Of a DNA stretch of 64,000 bases, positions 49,012 through 58,537 are shown piece after piece; position 1 is the stretch's first letter, and each line of letters begins with the position of its first letter. The notes under the pieces are model-generated. The model made no database searches and was not told the DNA's origin. It saw only the letters and a list, made by a program, of their open reading frames with translations. The translations under genes were made by a program, and so were the position numbers. The stretch comes from Desulfovibrio porci (GTDB lineage: Bacteria; Desulfobacterota; Desulfovibrionia; Desulfovibrionales; Desulfovibrionaceae), in assembly GCF_009696265.1 (NCBI RefSeq), contig NZ_VUMH01000011.1, forward strand, positions 62,001 through 126,000, given 5' to 3'.

Positions 49012-50592
49012 TTATTTTTTCCCTGAAATCCATACGCGAAGATCATTGCTCAACGCTTTCAGCGCCTCGGGGTTCGTGTACATCATGTGCCCGCCCTCAT
49101 AGTACCGGCTCGTCAGATTCCGCTCCAGAAGGCCTTCCGGGACGTCCATGCGCGACAGGCTGCTGAGGGCGCTTTCCGGCGGCGTGACCAGATCAAATCG
49201 GCCCATGGCCAGATATACCCGCATAAACGGCAGCCGTCGCATCGCCTTCGCCAAAAAAACGTTCGTCGAGACGAAGCCCTCGCGTCCTTTGTTCCCCAAG
49301 GTGAAATCCCACGTCTGGATTATCTCGAAGGAGGTGAACAGATACGGGCGCTTCGGCCTGATGCCCACCGTTTCCGTCAAAAAGCGCATGAAGGCTGTCC
49401 TGCACGGTTCGCCGACGATGTTTGACATCGGGTCTTCGTCCATGCTCCATGCGCTCCCCGGCGCCGTGACACGTGCGTCGTATATGCTGACGAATTTTTT
49501 TTCGTCACGGAGAAGCTGGGCGGAAAATTCAGACGCTTCCATGCGCATGTCCTGCGCGTCAAGCTCCCGCACCGGAATGCCGGTGAATTCCGAAAGCTCG
49601 CGGAGCAGCGTTTCGCGTTCCCCGCGTTCCAGCCTGTTGCCTTTTCGCAGGGCGGGTTCAAAGCGTTCCGCGGCCCAGCGGACGGCTCGCTCCACAACTT
49701 CGTCGCGGGACAGATTTTTGAGCGCGCCGCCGAGGCGCTTGTGATACTGCGCCGCCGCCGCCATCGACGGAATCCTGTTCACAAAGGGCGTGACGTTGTT
49801 GTCCAGGCCGGACGTGGTGTCCTGATAGGAGAGGGCCGGGGATATCAGCACGATTCCCGAGGGCGCGACACCGATTTGCTGCCCCATTATCCCGGCCATT
49901 CCGGCCGCGCGCAGCCCTCCGTAACTTTCGCCGGCCAAGTAGATTTCCGCTCCCCAGCGATCGTTTTCGGTAAGCCACATGCGGACGAATTCCACCATTG
50001 ATTCGAGATCGCCTTGCACTCCCAGATAGGCGTCCATCTTCACCGGTTCTTTTTTTTCTCCTTCCTTGCCCTCCTTGTCCGGTTTCGCCATGCGGCTGTA
50101 ACCGGTGCCCACCGGGTCGATAAAGACCATGTCGGCCACGTCCAGCAGGCTATGGGGATTCGCTTGCAATTTATACGGCGGCGCGGCCATTTCCAGGCCG
50201 TGGTTTATTCCCGGAACGGTCATGGGCGCGAAGGCGCAGACTTGCAGAAAGGCCGATGACGAGCCGGGACCGCCGTTGAAGAGGAACATCACCGGGCGTT
50301 CGCGAGGGCCGCCGTCCAGGATGTATGAGGCGGAAAAGATGTATGCCGTTTCCCCGGCGTCTTTGTCGAGGATAGGGGTAAGGCCGGTCTTGACCGTGTA
50401 CGCCATGTTTTTGCCGTCAATGGCGGCGGTCAGCTTCTTCTCGCCCTTTTCCGGACAGTCTTCCTTGGCCGTAGCCTTCACAGCCGCCGTGCCGGAGGGC
50501 TTTATTCCTTCGCCGGACGCGAGTGACGGCGCGACGACGGCGCACAACAGCAGCACGAGAAGCGCAAGGAACGGTTTTGATTCCGAATGCAT
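49012..50592 (-). CDS. Family S10 serine carboxypeptidase-like secreted protein
   Basis: 526 residues from ATG 50592, placed by GGAGG; a signal peptide (KPFLALLVLLLCAVVAPSLA) follows. An alpha/beta-hydrolase with the S10 features: FNGGPGSSS (oxyanion hole, ~97), GESYGG (nucleophile Ser, ~220), GRFDLVTPP (Asp, ~453) and EGGHMMY (His, ~507). S10 enzymes trim C-terminal residues from peptides, commonly at acid pH, and are mostly eukaryotic; bacterial members are scattered. It probably acts in the periplasm or outside. It is convergent with the acyltransferase gene. Confidence 0.88.
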   Translation of the reverse strand: MHSESKPFLALLVLLLCAVVAPSLASGEGIKPSGTAAVKATAKEDCPEKGEKKLTAAIDGKNMAYTVKTGLTPILDKDAGETAYIFSASYILDGGPRERPVMFLFNGGPGSSSAFLQVCAFAPMTVPGINHGLEMAAPPYKLQANPHSLLDVADMVFIDPVGTGYSRMAKPDKEGKEGEKKEPVKMDAYLGVQGDLESMVEFVRMWLTENDRWGAEIYLAGESYGGLRAAGMAGIMGQQIGVAPSGIVLISPALSYQDTTSGLDNNVTPFVNRIPSMAAAAQYHKRLGGALKNLSRDEVVERAVRWAAERFEPALRKGNRLERGERETLLRELSEFTGIPVRELDAQDMRMEASEFSAQLLRDEKKFVSIYDARVTAPGSAWSMDEDPMSNIVGEPCRTAFMRFLTETVGIRPKRPYLFTSFEIIQTWDFTLGNKGREGFVSTNVFLAKAMRRLPFMRVYLAMGRFDLVTPPESALSSLSRMDVPEGLLERNLTSRYYEGGHMMYTNPEALKALSNDLRVWISGKK

Positions 50593-50854
50593 TGGAACAC
50601 CTCCTTTCAGGCGCGGGGAAAGACCAGTTATATATGAAGGCGTAACCATAATGTCTTTACACTGTTAAGCATCGAAGCGGACGTTTTCGAATGCCCGAAA
50701 TATAGCTTTCTAACGTTAATGCGCACCAGTTGCCGTTGTCAGTGTTCTTTCCCATAGTCTACCGTTATTTCAACGGCGCATCAATCAAAAGCGCGCAGAG
50801 GGGGGACAGACGCGTCTTTTTTTTCTGATTTAACGGAAGTATTGCTCATAGATA

Positions 50855-50890
50855 GCAAGCCCCGCTCCTTCAGGTGAAAGCGGGGCTTGC
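50855..50890 (-). terminator. Terminator-like hairpin after the EndoQ-UvrD gene
   Basis: A 12-bp perfect stem (50855-50866 with 50879-50890) and 12-nt loop lie 33 nt beyond the helicase stop. No T-run follows on the minus strand. The 50593-50854 gap, probably the promoter region of the S10 gene, has an eight-T run near 50817-50824 and no gene I can support. Confidence 0.5.
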
Positions 50891-50923
50891 CGGAATCCGT
50901 GCCGTTTCAAAGAGCGGTAATCG

Positions 50924-53900
50924 TCATTCATCCAGCCCGGACAGGAGCGAAAGATGCTCTTCTGATTTGCGCGTGTGCGGCGTCAGCGTGCTCTGGCGGC
51001 AGAAGTCGCGGATCTGGGCCAAAAAGGGCGAAGGCGCGAGGCGCAGTTTTTTGCCGTACAGCGTGCGCCGGGCGCAATAGCTCACAAACAATGCCCGCGC
51101 GGCGCGGGTCAGCCCCACATAGAGCAGACGCCGCTCCTCCGCCAGTTCCTCCACAAGTCGGGCGTCACGGGCCGCCTGATTGCTTGGGCCCTCTGCTTCC
51201 GCAGCCTCTTTTTCAAACAGCAGTTCCCGCCGTAGCGGCAGCAGGCCGCTTTCCAGGCCGGGCAGAAAGACCGCCTGAAATTCCAGTCCCTTGGAGGCGT
51301 GCAGGGTAAGAATCTGGACCTGCTCGGCTTTGGCGCGCACCAACTCCGCCTCGTGCAGCCAGGCCAGCCGCTGGAACAGGGCCTGCCAGCCGCCGCATTC
51401 CTGCCAGAGACGGCAGAGCGAGCGCCACTGGCGGCTCCGGCAAAAAAGTTCGCCGGTCCAGGCCTGCGCGTCCAGCCAGGCGGCCATGTCCTGCGGTTTG
51501 GGCAGGTTCCCGGCGGGCCAGGGCAGGGCCGTGTCCCGCTCCGCCGCGTCCGCCTGCTCCGGCGGGGCCGGCAAAATGTCCGCAAAACCGCAATGTCCGG
51601 CGGCCAGAGCCAGAAAGCGGGCGCAGACCGGTTCCTGCCAGAACTCTTCCTGCGCCGGGGCCGCGCACGGCACGCCCGCCTGTTCCAGAGCCGCGCGCAG
51701 GGGCGGAATCTGGGCTTTGAGCCGCACCAGCACAGCCACGTCCCCCGGCGACAGGCTGTTGTCCAGCTCAGTGGCGTCGGCGCGCTTTTGGGCCTGATCC
51801 AGCAAGGTGTGGGCCGTGGCCCCGATAAGCCGCTGCACGCGTCCGGCCAGCCAGCGGGCTTCGGCCCGCTCGTCCGGCGCGGCGAAGAGCTGCAACTGGG
51901 CCCGCAGAGGCCGGGCCGCGCGCAACAGGCCGCACTGCCCCCGGCCCTGCAAAAGGTTCTGGGCCATGTCCAGCACGTCCTGGCTGGCGCGGTAGCTCCG
52001 GCCCAGCCTGTGCACCGCAAGCTCCGGCCAGCAGGCCCGCAAAGAAGCCTCGCTCTGGCCCGTGGCCCCGCGAAAGCCGTAGATGGCCTGATCCGGGTCG
52101 CCGATGCCGAAAAAGCCCTGGCCGCCGGACGGCAGCAGGGCGCGGATCACGGCCAGCTGCACGGGTGAAAGGTCCTGCACCTCGTCCACCAGCACATGCC
52201 GCCAGCGCCCGTTCAGTTCGGGAGCGTGCGCCAGCAGCCAGTCCAGCAGGTCGGCGTAGTCCACATAGCGCATATGGCTCCGGGCGTTTTTACGCCGGCG
52301 GTAGCGGTCGGCGGCTTCCGCCAGTTCGCTGCCCGGAGTCGGCTCATTCAGGCTTTCGCGGGCCAGGCTCAGGGTATCCCAGAGCGTGCGCAGCCGCCGC
52401 GCGGGTACATCCGCATTGGCCGCGCCGAACAGGCGGAAGGCCGCGTCCTCGGCCAGGAGCAGGCTTTGCGGTTCGGCCGCGCGCAGTTCGCCCCAGGCCA
52501 GGCCGTGGAGGGTGTCGCATTGCGGCAGGGCGGCGAGCTGAGGCAGGGCCGCGTTCAGACGTTCCCGCAGTTCCCCGGCGGCGCGGCGGGTAAAGGTGAC
52601 GGCCAGGAGTTCCTGGGGCCGCGCGCCTTCTTCCAGCAGCCGTTGCAGACGGCCGATGAGCACGCGGGTTTTGCCCGCGCCGGGACCGGCCAGAATCAGA
52701 ACCGGAGCGGGACCGGCACGCAGAGCCGCGTCTTGTTCGTCGGAAAAAGCCGCCGCAACGGGCGCGGGAACCACGTCGCTTTTCTGTTCCGGCGCGGCTT
52801 TTGTCAGGCTCAGAAGCGAGAGGGAGTTGTCGGCGGCGCCGCCTTGCGCTGGGGCCGTTGCCGTTGCGTTTTTGCGCGGGCGTCCGGGCCGGGCCAATCC
52901 CGGCAGGCGTTGGCCGCCGCCGCGCACGTCGCGCAATTCTTCGGGTTCAAACACGCGCACCACGCCGTATTGACCGTCAAAGCCGCCCTGGCGGATCACC
53001 TGACCGCGCCGCATGCGGGCCACGGCTTCGCCCAGAGGCTCCCAGTGGGCGCGGAGGTCCGCTTCCGGCAAATGGCAGAGGATGTCCAGTTCCGGCCCCA
53101 GCTCGCGCAGCAGGCGGCTGTAGCGTTCCTGCACCTTGCGTGAGCCGGAGCCCGCGCCCAGAATTTCGCCGACCACTTCCGGCAGGGGGATCAAAGGCCG
53201 GGCTTCAGGCTCCAGCGGCAATTGAGCCGGAGCCTCGCGGTCGGCCAGTTCCAACACGCGATGCAGCACGCCCACGGTCAAAGGCTTGCCGCAGACCGGG
53301 CAGATATTGTTCAGGGCCAGGGCTTCGCGCGGTTCCAGCACCACATTGCAGGCCCGGTGGCCGTCCAGATGGTATTTGCCTTCCTCGGGGTAGAATTCCA
53401 TGGTGCCTAGAAAGCGGCAGTCCAGGCTGTCCTGCGGCTCGCGCCGGGCTGCCGCGCGCAGGGCCGTGAACATGCCCGCGTAGGAGGGCGGTCCGGCGAA
53501 AAGATTGGCTTCGCGGCCCAGGTTGGCCCCGGAATGGGCGTCGGAATTGGAGATCAGGACATAGCCGTCCAGGCGGCTGATGAGGCGGTTCATGGCCGGG
53601 TCCGAGGAGAGGCCGGTCTCCAGGGCGAAAATATGTTCCGAGAGGTCGGCGAAGCAGTCCTCCAGCCGGTCGAAGCCGGACTTGGAGCCGAACAGGGCGA
53701 ACCAGGGCGTCCAGACATGGGCGGGCACCAGCACGGCCTGGGGCACGGTTTCCAGCATAATTTCCAGCAGGTCGCGCGAGTCCAGGCCCAGAATGGGCCG
53801 CCCGTCGGAATTGAGATTGCCGATCTGGGCCAGACGTTCGGAAAGGCGGTCAGCGGCGTCCAGATCGGGCACAAAGACCAGATTGTGCACCTTGCGCACC

Positions 53901-54223
53901 TTGCCGTGGCGCTTGTAAATGGAGCTGATTTCCGCCTGAAGGCAGAACAGCGGCCCCTGCCTGCCCGCATGGGGACGGGGCTGCGCGTCGGCCAGAATTG
54001 CCAGCTGTTCCGGCTCCCCTTTCAGACGATAGAGGCCGCTGACTTCATCGAAGGCCAACTGCTCACGCAGCTCGGCCCGCCATTGCGGATGAGTGAAGTC
54101 GCCGGTGCCCAGCACGTCGATGCCCTTGCAGCGCGCCCAGGCCGCCAGATGCCGGGGATTGAGCGCTTTGCTGGTGGCCCGGGAGAAACGCGAATGGATG
54201 TGCAGATCCGCAATAAAATTCAT
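50924..54223 (-). CDS. Endonuclease Q-like PHP domain fused to a UvrD/Rep helicase
   Basis: 1099 residues from ATG 54223, preferred over 54235 for its GAGG site and because MNFIADLHIHS is the usual EndoQ start. Residues ~1-400 match the PHP-domain EndoQ/TIGR00375 family: DLHIHSRFS (~6), GTGDFTHP (~38), ISNSDAHSG (~224) and a CPVCGK zinc element (~306). Residues ~490-1099 form a superfamily 1A helicase: GPGAGKTR (Walker A, ~512), VDEVQDLS (~683), GDPDQAIYGFRGA (~715), LHASKGLEF (~975) and VGLTRAAR (~1037). EndoQ nicks DNA 5' to deaminated bases such as uracil and hypoxanthine. The fusion suggests nick-and-unwind repair. It overlaps the TrmN6-like gene by a few bases at an upstream ATG. Confidence 0.88.
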   Translation of the reverse strand: MNFIADLHIHSRFSRATSKALNPRHLAAWARCKGIDVLGTGDFTHPQWRAELREQLAFDEVSGLYRLKGEPEQLAILADAQPRPHAGRQGPLFCLQAEISSIYKRHGKVRKVHNLVFVPDLDAADRLSERLAQIGNLNSDGRPILGLDSRDLLEIMLETVPQAVLVPAHVWTPWFALFGSKSGFDRLEDCFADLSEHIFALETGLSSDPAMNRLISRLDGYVLISNSDAHSGANLGREANLFAGPPSYAGMFTALRAAARREPQDSLDCRFLGTMEFYPEEGKYHLDGHRACNVVLEPREALALNNICPVCGKPLTVGVLHRVLELADREAPAQLPLEPEARPLIPLPEVVGEILGAGSGSRKVQERYSRLLRELGPELDILCHLPEADLRAHWEPLGEAVARMRRGQVIRQGGFDGQYGVVRVFEPEELRDVRGGGQRLPGLARPGRPRKNATATAPAQGGAADNSLSLLSLTKAAPEQKSDVVPAPVAAAFSDEQDAALRAGPAPVLILAGPGAGKTRVLIGRLQRLLEEGARPQELLAVTFTRRAAGELRERLNAALPQLAALPQCDTLHGLAWGELRAAEPQSLLLAEDAAFRLFGAANADVPARRLRTLWDTLSLARESLNEPTPGSELAEAADRYRRRKNARSHMRYVDYADLLDWLLAHAPELNGRWRHVLVDEVQDLSPVQLAVIRALLPSGGQGFFGIGDPDQAIYGFRGATGQSEASLRACWPELAVHRLGRSYRASQDVLDMAQNLLQGRGQCGLLRAARPLRAQLQLFAAPDERAEARWLAGRVQRLIGATAHTLLDQAQKRADATELDNSLSPGDVAVLVRLKAQIPPLRAALEQAGVPCAAPAQEEFWQEPVCARFLALAAGHCGFADILPAPPEQADAAERDTALPWPAGNLPKPQDMAAWLDAQAWTGELFCRSRQWRSLCRLWQECGGWQALFQRLAWLHEAELVRAKAEQVQILTLHASKGLEFQAVFLPGLESGLLPLRRELLFEKEAAEAEGPSNQAARDARLVEELAEERRLLYVGLTRAARALFVSYCARRTLYGKKLRLAPSPFLAQIRDFCRQSTLTPHTRKSEEHLSLLSGLDE

Positions 54224-54231
54224 GTCTAACC

Positions 54232-55056
54232 TCATGTTGTGGCCGCAGCCAGCCAGGGACAGAACGCCAGCGCCCGCGCCGTCCAGAGAGGGGTTGTTCG
54301 CGCCGCCCGGCCCGGCTGTTGTCGGTGCAGGGTCAGCGGGGCCTCCAGGCGCGGTTCCGGGGCCGCGCCCTTGCGGGTTTGCGCCAACAGGCGTGTGGCC
54401 GGGCTGTGGCTGTGGGGACGCACGGGAATGATCCGGCGCAGGCCCAGACGCGCTTCCTCAAAGGCCGCGCAAAGCCGGGGCAGGGAGCGCGCCTCGAAAA
54501 TGCAGAAAAAATGTCCGTGGTGGCGCAAGAGCCTGGCGGCGGCGCGGCAGAAAACGCCCAGAGCGTCGGCGTCGCGCAGGGCGCGTTCCCGCAGGAGTGA
54601 GGGCGACGCCCGGCCTTGGCCCGGCAGGCCGTAGGGCGGGTTGGCCAGCACCATGTCGCGCGTTCCGTCCAGTTCCGGCAGCGGAACCGCAAGGTCCGCC
54701 GCCCGGAAGAGCAGACTTTGCTCCAGGCCCAGCTCGCGGGCATTGCGCCGGGCCGCCTCCAGCAAATTTTCCTCCCTCTCCAGGCCCAGCCCGCGCGCCT
54801 CGGGGCAGCGCAGGGCCAGTCCCAGCAGGGCCGCTCCGCAACCGCAACCTAGTTCCGCAACGGACAGGCTCAAGGCCTGGGGCGTCGCTCTGGAGAGACG
54901 CGCGCGGCGTTCTTCGCAATGCCGGGCCGCGAAGGCCGCCAGCAACAACGCGTCCAGACCGAAGCGCAAGCTCCCGCCGGGCTGCTCCAGACCGCGCGGG
55001 AAAGCGGCGCGGGCGTCGCGGATGCTTTCTTGCGTATATATTCCCCGTACTACCAA
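54232..55056 (-). CDS. TrmN6-like N6-adenine methyltransferase
   Basis: 274 residues starting at a TTG (55056); no other start fits and no clear ribosome site is seen. SAM-binding AELGCGCGAALLGLAL (~67) and the amino-methyltransferase motif NPPYG (~138) in a Rossmann fold match tRNA(1)(Val) A37-N6 methyltransferase (YfiC/TrmN6). The C-terminal ~40 residues are Arg/Ala-rich and extra. A related 23S rRNA or protein methyltransferase is possible. Just upstream of the EndoQ-UvrD gene and probably co-transcribed. The 110 nt upstream show nothing recognisable. Confidence 0.78.
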   Translation of the reverse strand: MVVRGIYTQESIRDARAAFPRGLEQPGGSLRFGLDALLLAAFAARHCEERRARLSRATPQALSLSVAELGCGCGAALLGLALRCPEARGLGLEREENLLEAARRNARELGLEQSLLFRAADLAVPLPELDGTRDMVLANPPYGLPGQGRASPSLLRERALRDADALGVFCRAAARLLRHHGHFFCIFEARSLPRLCAAFEEARLGLRRIIPVRPHSHSPATRLLAQTRKGAAPEPRLEAPLTLHRQQPGRAARTTPLWTARALAFCPWLAAATT

Positions 55057-55166
55057 GGTCTGACTTTTACGACGTGATGTATAACGTCATTGTTCCGCAT
55101 CCGGGATCGTTGCCGCCGGCAAGGAAAGTGAAGACTGGAGCAGCCGGGCAAAAAATCTCGAATGCG

Positions 55167-57383
55167 TTACAGCAGTGCGCCGTCCCAATTAAACAAGCCC
55201 TGCCGCCGCGCTTCCGGCAATCCGGCGGGCGGGTTTTCCTGAATATGGACGAAAAAGCCGTAGCCCGCGGCCGTCAGTTCCTGGCGTTTGGCCGTGAGAT
55301 CCAGGGGCCAGCCGGGATAGAGCCAGATGTTGCCGCCGTATTGCCGCGCCCAGAAAACCTCGCCCTTGGGGCTCATAAAAGGTTCGTTGGCCTTGACGCC
55401 CAGCAGACCGAAGCGGCTGAGGCCCACGGGCCAGAAGCCGCTGAGCACCATGCCCAGCGGCAGGGGGCTCTGTCCGGGCAGGGCCAGTAGGTCCTCGCGG
55501 GCCAGTTCCGGGCTGACGAAGGCCCCGGCAAAGCCCATACCCGCCAGCACGCCCAGCGCCGGAGCGTTGGCCGCGTTGCAGAAAGGCCCGGCCAAAAGGT
55601 CCGCGTCCTCGGGCAGTTCCGCCGGGAAAAAGCCGCGCTGCCAGGGCGCGTTGCAGACGAAATGGCGCGCGCCGTCACGCCAGAGCCGGGCGATCATCCG
55701 GCGCAGGCTGTCCTCCTCTTCGGGCCAGACCACGGGCGGCAGCCACCAGGCCACGCGCGGGGCCACCGTGCGCGAAATCTCCGCGCTGCGCGGCGAGAGC
55801 CAGAGCGCCAGCAACTGATTACGGCTGCCCCGCGTTTCCCGGCCTTGCGGCAGGGTGGCGCGCAGCAGCATGTCCGCCCTAGGGCGGGATTTCACAGCGC
55901 TGGGCAGGCGGGGGGCGCTGTCCACGGCTGTGCTGGGACGGCCCGGCAGGACCTCCAGGCGAGCCTGCCAGGCTTTGAGCAACTGCATCAGCTCGGGTTC
56001 GCGCCGGTCAATGAGAAAGACCGGCGTGCCCGCCTTGGGCGTCTTGTGCTTGGGCAGGCGCAGGATCAGGCTCCCGGCCTTGGGGATGCGCCGGGTCACC
56101 GGCAGGGTGGCGTGCCAGCGTTCGTCCTCCACGCCCACGCGCAGATAGTCCTGCGGCAGCAGCTCGAAATGCGGCTTGAGCACCAGGCGGCCGTCGGGTT
56201 CCACGCGGATTTTGCCCGCCAGCAGGCCGGAACTGGTCTGGCCGTCGGGTGTGGTGGGCACGTTGTTTTTCTGCGGCAGAAAGCGCGCCCGGCTGCCGGG
56301 GCGGCCCAATGCCATTTCCAGAATTTCCTCGGCGGTCTTGCGGGCCTTGGGGTCGCCCACGTTGTCGCGCAGCATGCGGTAGGCCGTAACCACATGGTAG
56401 ACGTAATGCGGGCCTTTTTTGCGGCCTTCGATTTTCCAGGACACCAGATGGGGAATATCCAGGAGGGTCTTGGCCAGCACGTCCAGGGAAAGATCCAGAC
56501 AGGAGAAAAAGCGGCCGCTGTGTTCCTTGCCGCGCGGCGGCCGTGGGGCGCGGCGCGCGGTCTTCCCTTCAAGCTCAAAGGGGCGGGCCTCGCGGACGGA
56601 CCGGCCGTCACGGCTCGTGCGCGCGTTTTTTCCGTCGCGTCGGACGGCTTCCTGCTCTTCGTTTTCCGCATTGCGGAAAAGCGCCTGGGCCGCCGCGCCG
56701 CCCTGGCGGTAGATCCGGCGGCAGGGTTGCACGCAACGGCCGCGCAGGCCGCTTTTGCCGCCCATATAGCTGGACCAGTAACAGCGCCCGGACACGCAAT
56801 AGCACAGCGCCCCGTGGATGAAACATTCCAGATCAAGGCCGTCCGGGCAGGCTTCGCCCATGCGCCGGATCTCGTCGATGGACAGTTCGCGCGGCAGAAT
56901 CACCCGGTCGGCGCCCAGCCCCCTGGCCTGAAGCAGGGCTTCGGGGTGGGTCAGGTTGGCCAGGGTGGACAGGAACAGCCCGCCCTCGAAACCGGCCTGC
57001 CGGGCCAGATCCAGCATGGCCAGATCCTGGATGATCAGCCCGTCCGGGCGCACCTGGCGGGCCAGACGCGCGGCCAGCCGGTAGGCGGCGGCGCTTTCGC
57101 CGGGTTTGACCAGGGTGTTCATGGCCACGTAGACGCGCGCGTTTTCGGCGTGGGCCAGATCCGTGAGCCGGGACAGCTCGGTGAGGCCGAAGTTTTCCGC
57201 CTGCATGCGGGCCGAAAAGTGCTTCAGGCCCAGATAAATGGCGTCGGCCCCGGCGGCCAGGGCCGCCAGAAAAGAGGAGGCGTCCCCGGCCGGAGCGAGA
57301 ATTTCGGGTTTGCGCGGCGAGGCGGAGGGATTTTCCGTCTGGCTCATGTGGTCCGCGGCGGGAGAGATGTCCTGTGTGCTCAT
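55167..57383 (-). CDS. U32-family peptidase-like protein (RlhA/TrhP relative)
   Basis: 738 residues. An N-terminal TIM-barrel (EILAPAGDASSFLAALAAGADAIYLGL, ~28) and the Cys-rich ECFIHGALCYCVSGRC ... GRCVQPCRR (~178-215) are U32 signatures; characterised members modify tRNA or 23S rRNA rather than cut peptides. Between the Cys region and SWKIEGRKK (~305) lies a charged insert of about 65 residues (~225-285), longer than usual. The C-terminal ~300 residues resemble the DUF3656/long-U32 tail. The ATG overlaps the epimerase stop (ATGA). Confidence 0.85.
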   Translation of the reverse strand: MSTQDISPAADHMSQTENPSASPRKPEILAPAGDASSFLAALAAGADAIYLGLKHFSARMQAENFGLTELSRLTDLAHAENARVYVAMNTLVKPGESAAAYRLAARLARQVRPDGLIIQDLAMLDLARQAGFEGGLFLSTLANLTHPEALLQARGLGADRVILPRELSIDEIRRMGEACPDGLDLECFIHGALCYCVSGRCYWSSYMGGKSGLRGRCVQPCRRIYRQGGAAAQALFRNAENEEQEAVRRDGKNARTSRDGRSVREARPFELEGKTARRAPRPPRGKEHSGRFFSCLDLSLDVLAKTLLDIPHLVSWKIEGRKKGPHYVYHVVTAYRMLRDNVGDPKARKTAEEILEMALGRPGSRARFLPQKNNVPTTPDGQTSSGLLAGKIRVEPDGRLVLKPHFELLPQDYLRVGVEDERWHATLPVTRRIPKAGSLILRLPKHKTPKAGTPVFLIDRREPELMQLLKAWQARLEVLPGRPSTAVDSAPRLPSAVKSRPRADMLLRATLPQGRETRGSRNQLLALWLSPRSAEISRTVAPRVAWWLPPVVWPEEEDSLRRMIARLWRDGARHFVCNAPWQRGFFPAELPEDADLLAGPFCNAANAPALGVLAGMGFAGAFVSPELAREDLLALPGQSPLPLGMVLSGFWPVGLSRFGLLGVKANEPFMSPKGEVFWARQYGGNIWLYPGWPLDLTAKRQELTAAGYGFFVHIQENPPAGLPEARRQGLFNWDGALL

Positions 57384-58399
57384 ATTTTGTAATACTCTTT
57401 GTACCAGTCCACAAAGCGGGCTATGCCCTCGCGCAGGGGCGTCACCGGGGCGAAGCCGGTGGCGGCGGTCAGGGCGTCGATGTCGGCCCAGGTGGCTTCC
57501 ACGTCGCCGGGCTGCATGGGCAGCAGTTCCTTGACGGCGGTTCTGCCCAGGGCTTCTTCCAGCACGGCGATGAATTCGTTGAGCTCCACGGTCTGGTTGT
57601 TGCCGATATTATAGATGCGCCAGGGCGCGGAGCTGGAGGCCGGATCGGGCGCGGCGGCGTCAAAGGCCGGGTCGGGCGCGGCGGCCAGGGGCAGCAGGCG
57701 GACCACGCCTTCCACGATATCGTCGATATAGGTGAAGTCGCGGCGCATGCGGCCTTCATTGAAAACCTTGATGGGTTCGCCGCGCACAATGGCGCTGGTG
57801 AAAAGGTGCAGGGCCATGTCCGGGCGGCCCCAGGGGCCGTAAACCGTGAAGAAGCGCAGGCCCGTGCAGGGCAGGCGGTAGAGATGGCTGTAAGCATGGG
57901 CCATGAGCTCGTTGCTCTTCTTGGTGGCCGCGTAGAGGCTCACCGGATGGTCCACGTTGTGGTGCACGGAGTAGGGCCGGGCGGCGTTGAGGCCGTAGAC
58001 CGAGGAGGAGGAGGCGAAGAGCAGGTGCTCCACGCCGCCGTGGCGGCAGCCTTCCAGCAGGTTGCCGAAACCGACCAGATTGGAATTGACGTAGGAGGCG
58101 GGATTCAGCAGGCTGTAGCGCACCCCGGCCTGGGCCGCCAGGTTGACCACATGGCTGAAGCGCTCACGCCGGAACAGCCCGGCCATGCCGTCCGCGTCGG
58201 CCAGATCCAGAAGCTCGAAGCGAAAACGCCCGCGCGCTTCCGGCATGGCGCCCAGATCGGCCAGACGGTCCTTTTTCAATTGCACGTCATAATAGTCGTT
58301 GCAATTATCGATGCCCACCACCGTGTGCCCGTCGGCCAGCAGCCGCCGGGCCAGATGATAGCCGATGAAGCCCGCCGCGCCGGTTACCAGAACATGCAT
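57380..58399 (-). CDS. UDP-glucuronate 4-epimerase-like NAD-dependent sugar epimerase
   Basis: 339 residues from ATG 58399, with GGGGGC before it; the frame extends far upstream but only this start fits the family. NAD site VTGAAGFIGYHLARRLL (~5), the DYYD stretch and LKK at ~35-43 as in UDP-glucuronate 4-epimerases (CapI/LpsL), the catalytic SSSVYG and Y-x3-K in YAATKKSN (~150), and RFFTVYGPWGRPDMA (~180). An Ala/Pro-rich repeat (AAPDPAFD, AAPDPASS, ~245-260) is an unusual insert. It would supply UDP-galacturonate for surface polysaccharide. Overlaps the U32 gene by 4 nt. Confidence 0.86.
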   Translation of the reverse strand: MHVLVTGAAGFIGYHLARRLLADGHTVVGIDNCNDYYDVQLKKDRLADLGAMPEARGRFRFELLDLADADGMAGLFRRERFSHVVNLAAQAGVRYSLLNPASYVNSNLVGFGNLLEGCRHGGVEHLLFASSSSVYGLNAARPYSVHHNVDHPVSLYAATKKSNELMAHAYSHLYRLPCTGLRFFTVYGPWGRPDMALHLFTSAIVRGEPIKVFNEGRMRRDFTYIDDIVEGVVRLLPLAAAPDPAFDAAAPDPASSSAPWRIYNIGNNQTVELNEFIAVLEEALGRTAVKELLPMQPGDVEATWADIDALTAATGFAPVTPLREGIARFVDWYKEYYKI

Positions 58400-58537
58400 G
58401 TCGCCCCCTTTGCGTGTACGCCACAAAGTAAGCCAGATGGCCGCCGGGGGCAAGGGCGGGCCGGGGCGCGAGGTCTCACGGGGCTTGCCGGATGGGAGGC
58501 GGCCACGTATGCTGCGCCATATTGCATTGAGGTAGGT

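Noticed and set aside
55662-58537. Plus-strand frames over the U32 and epimerase genes, and the long upstream extension of the membrane-protein frame
   Set aside because: Antisense shadows; the membrane protein has its own ribosome site at 58529 and start at 58538.
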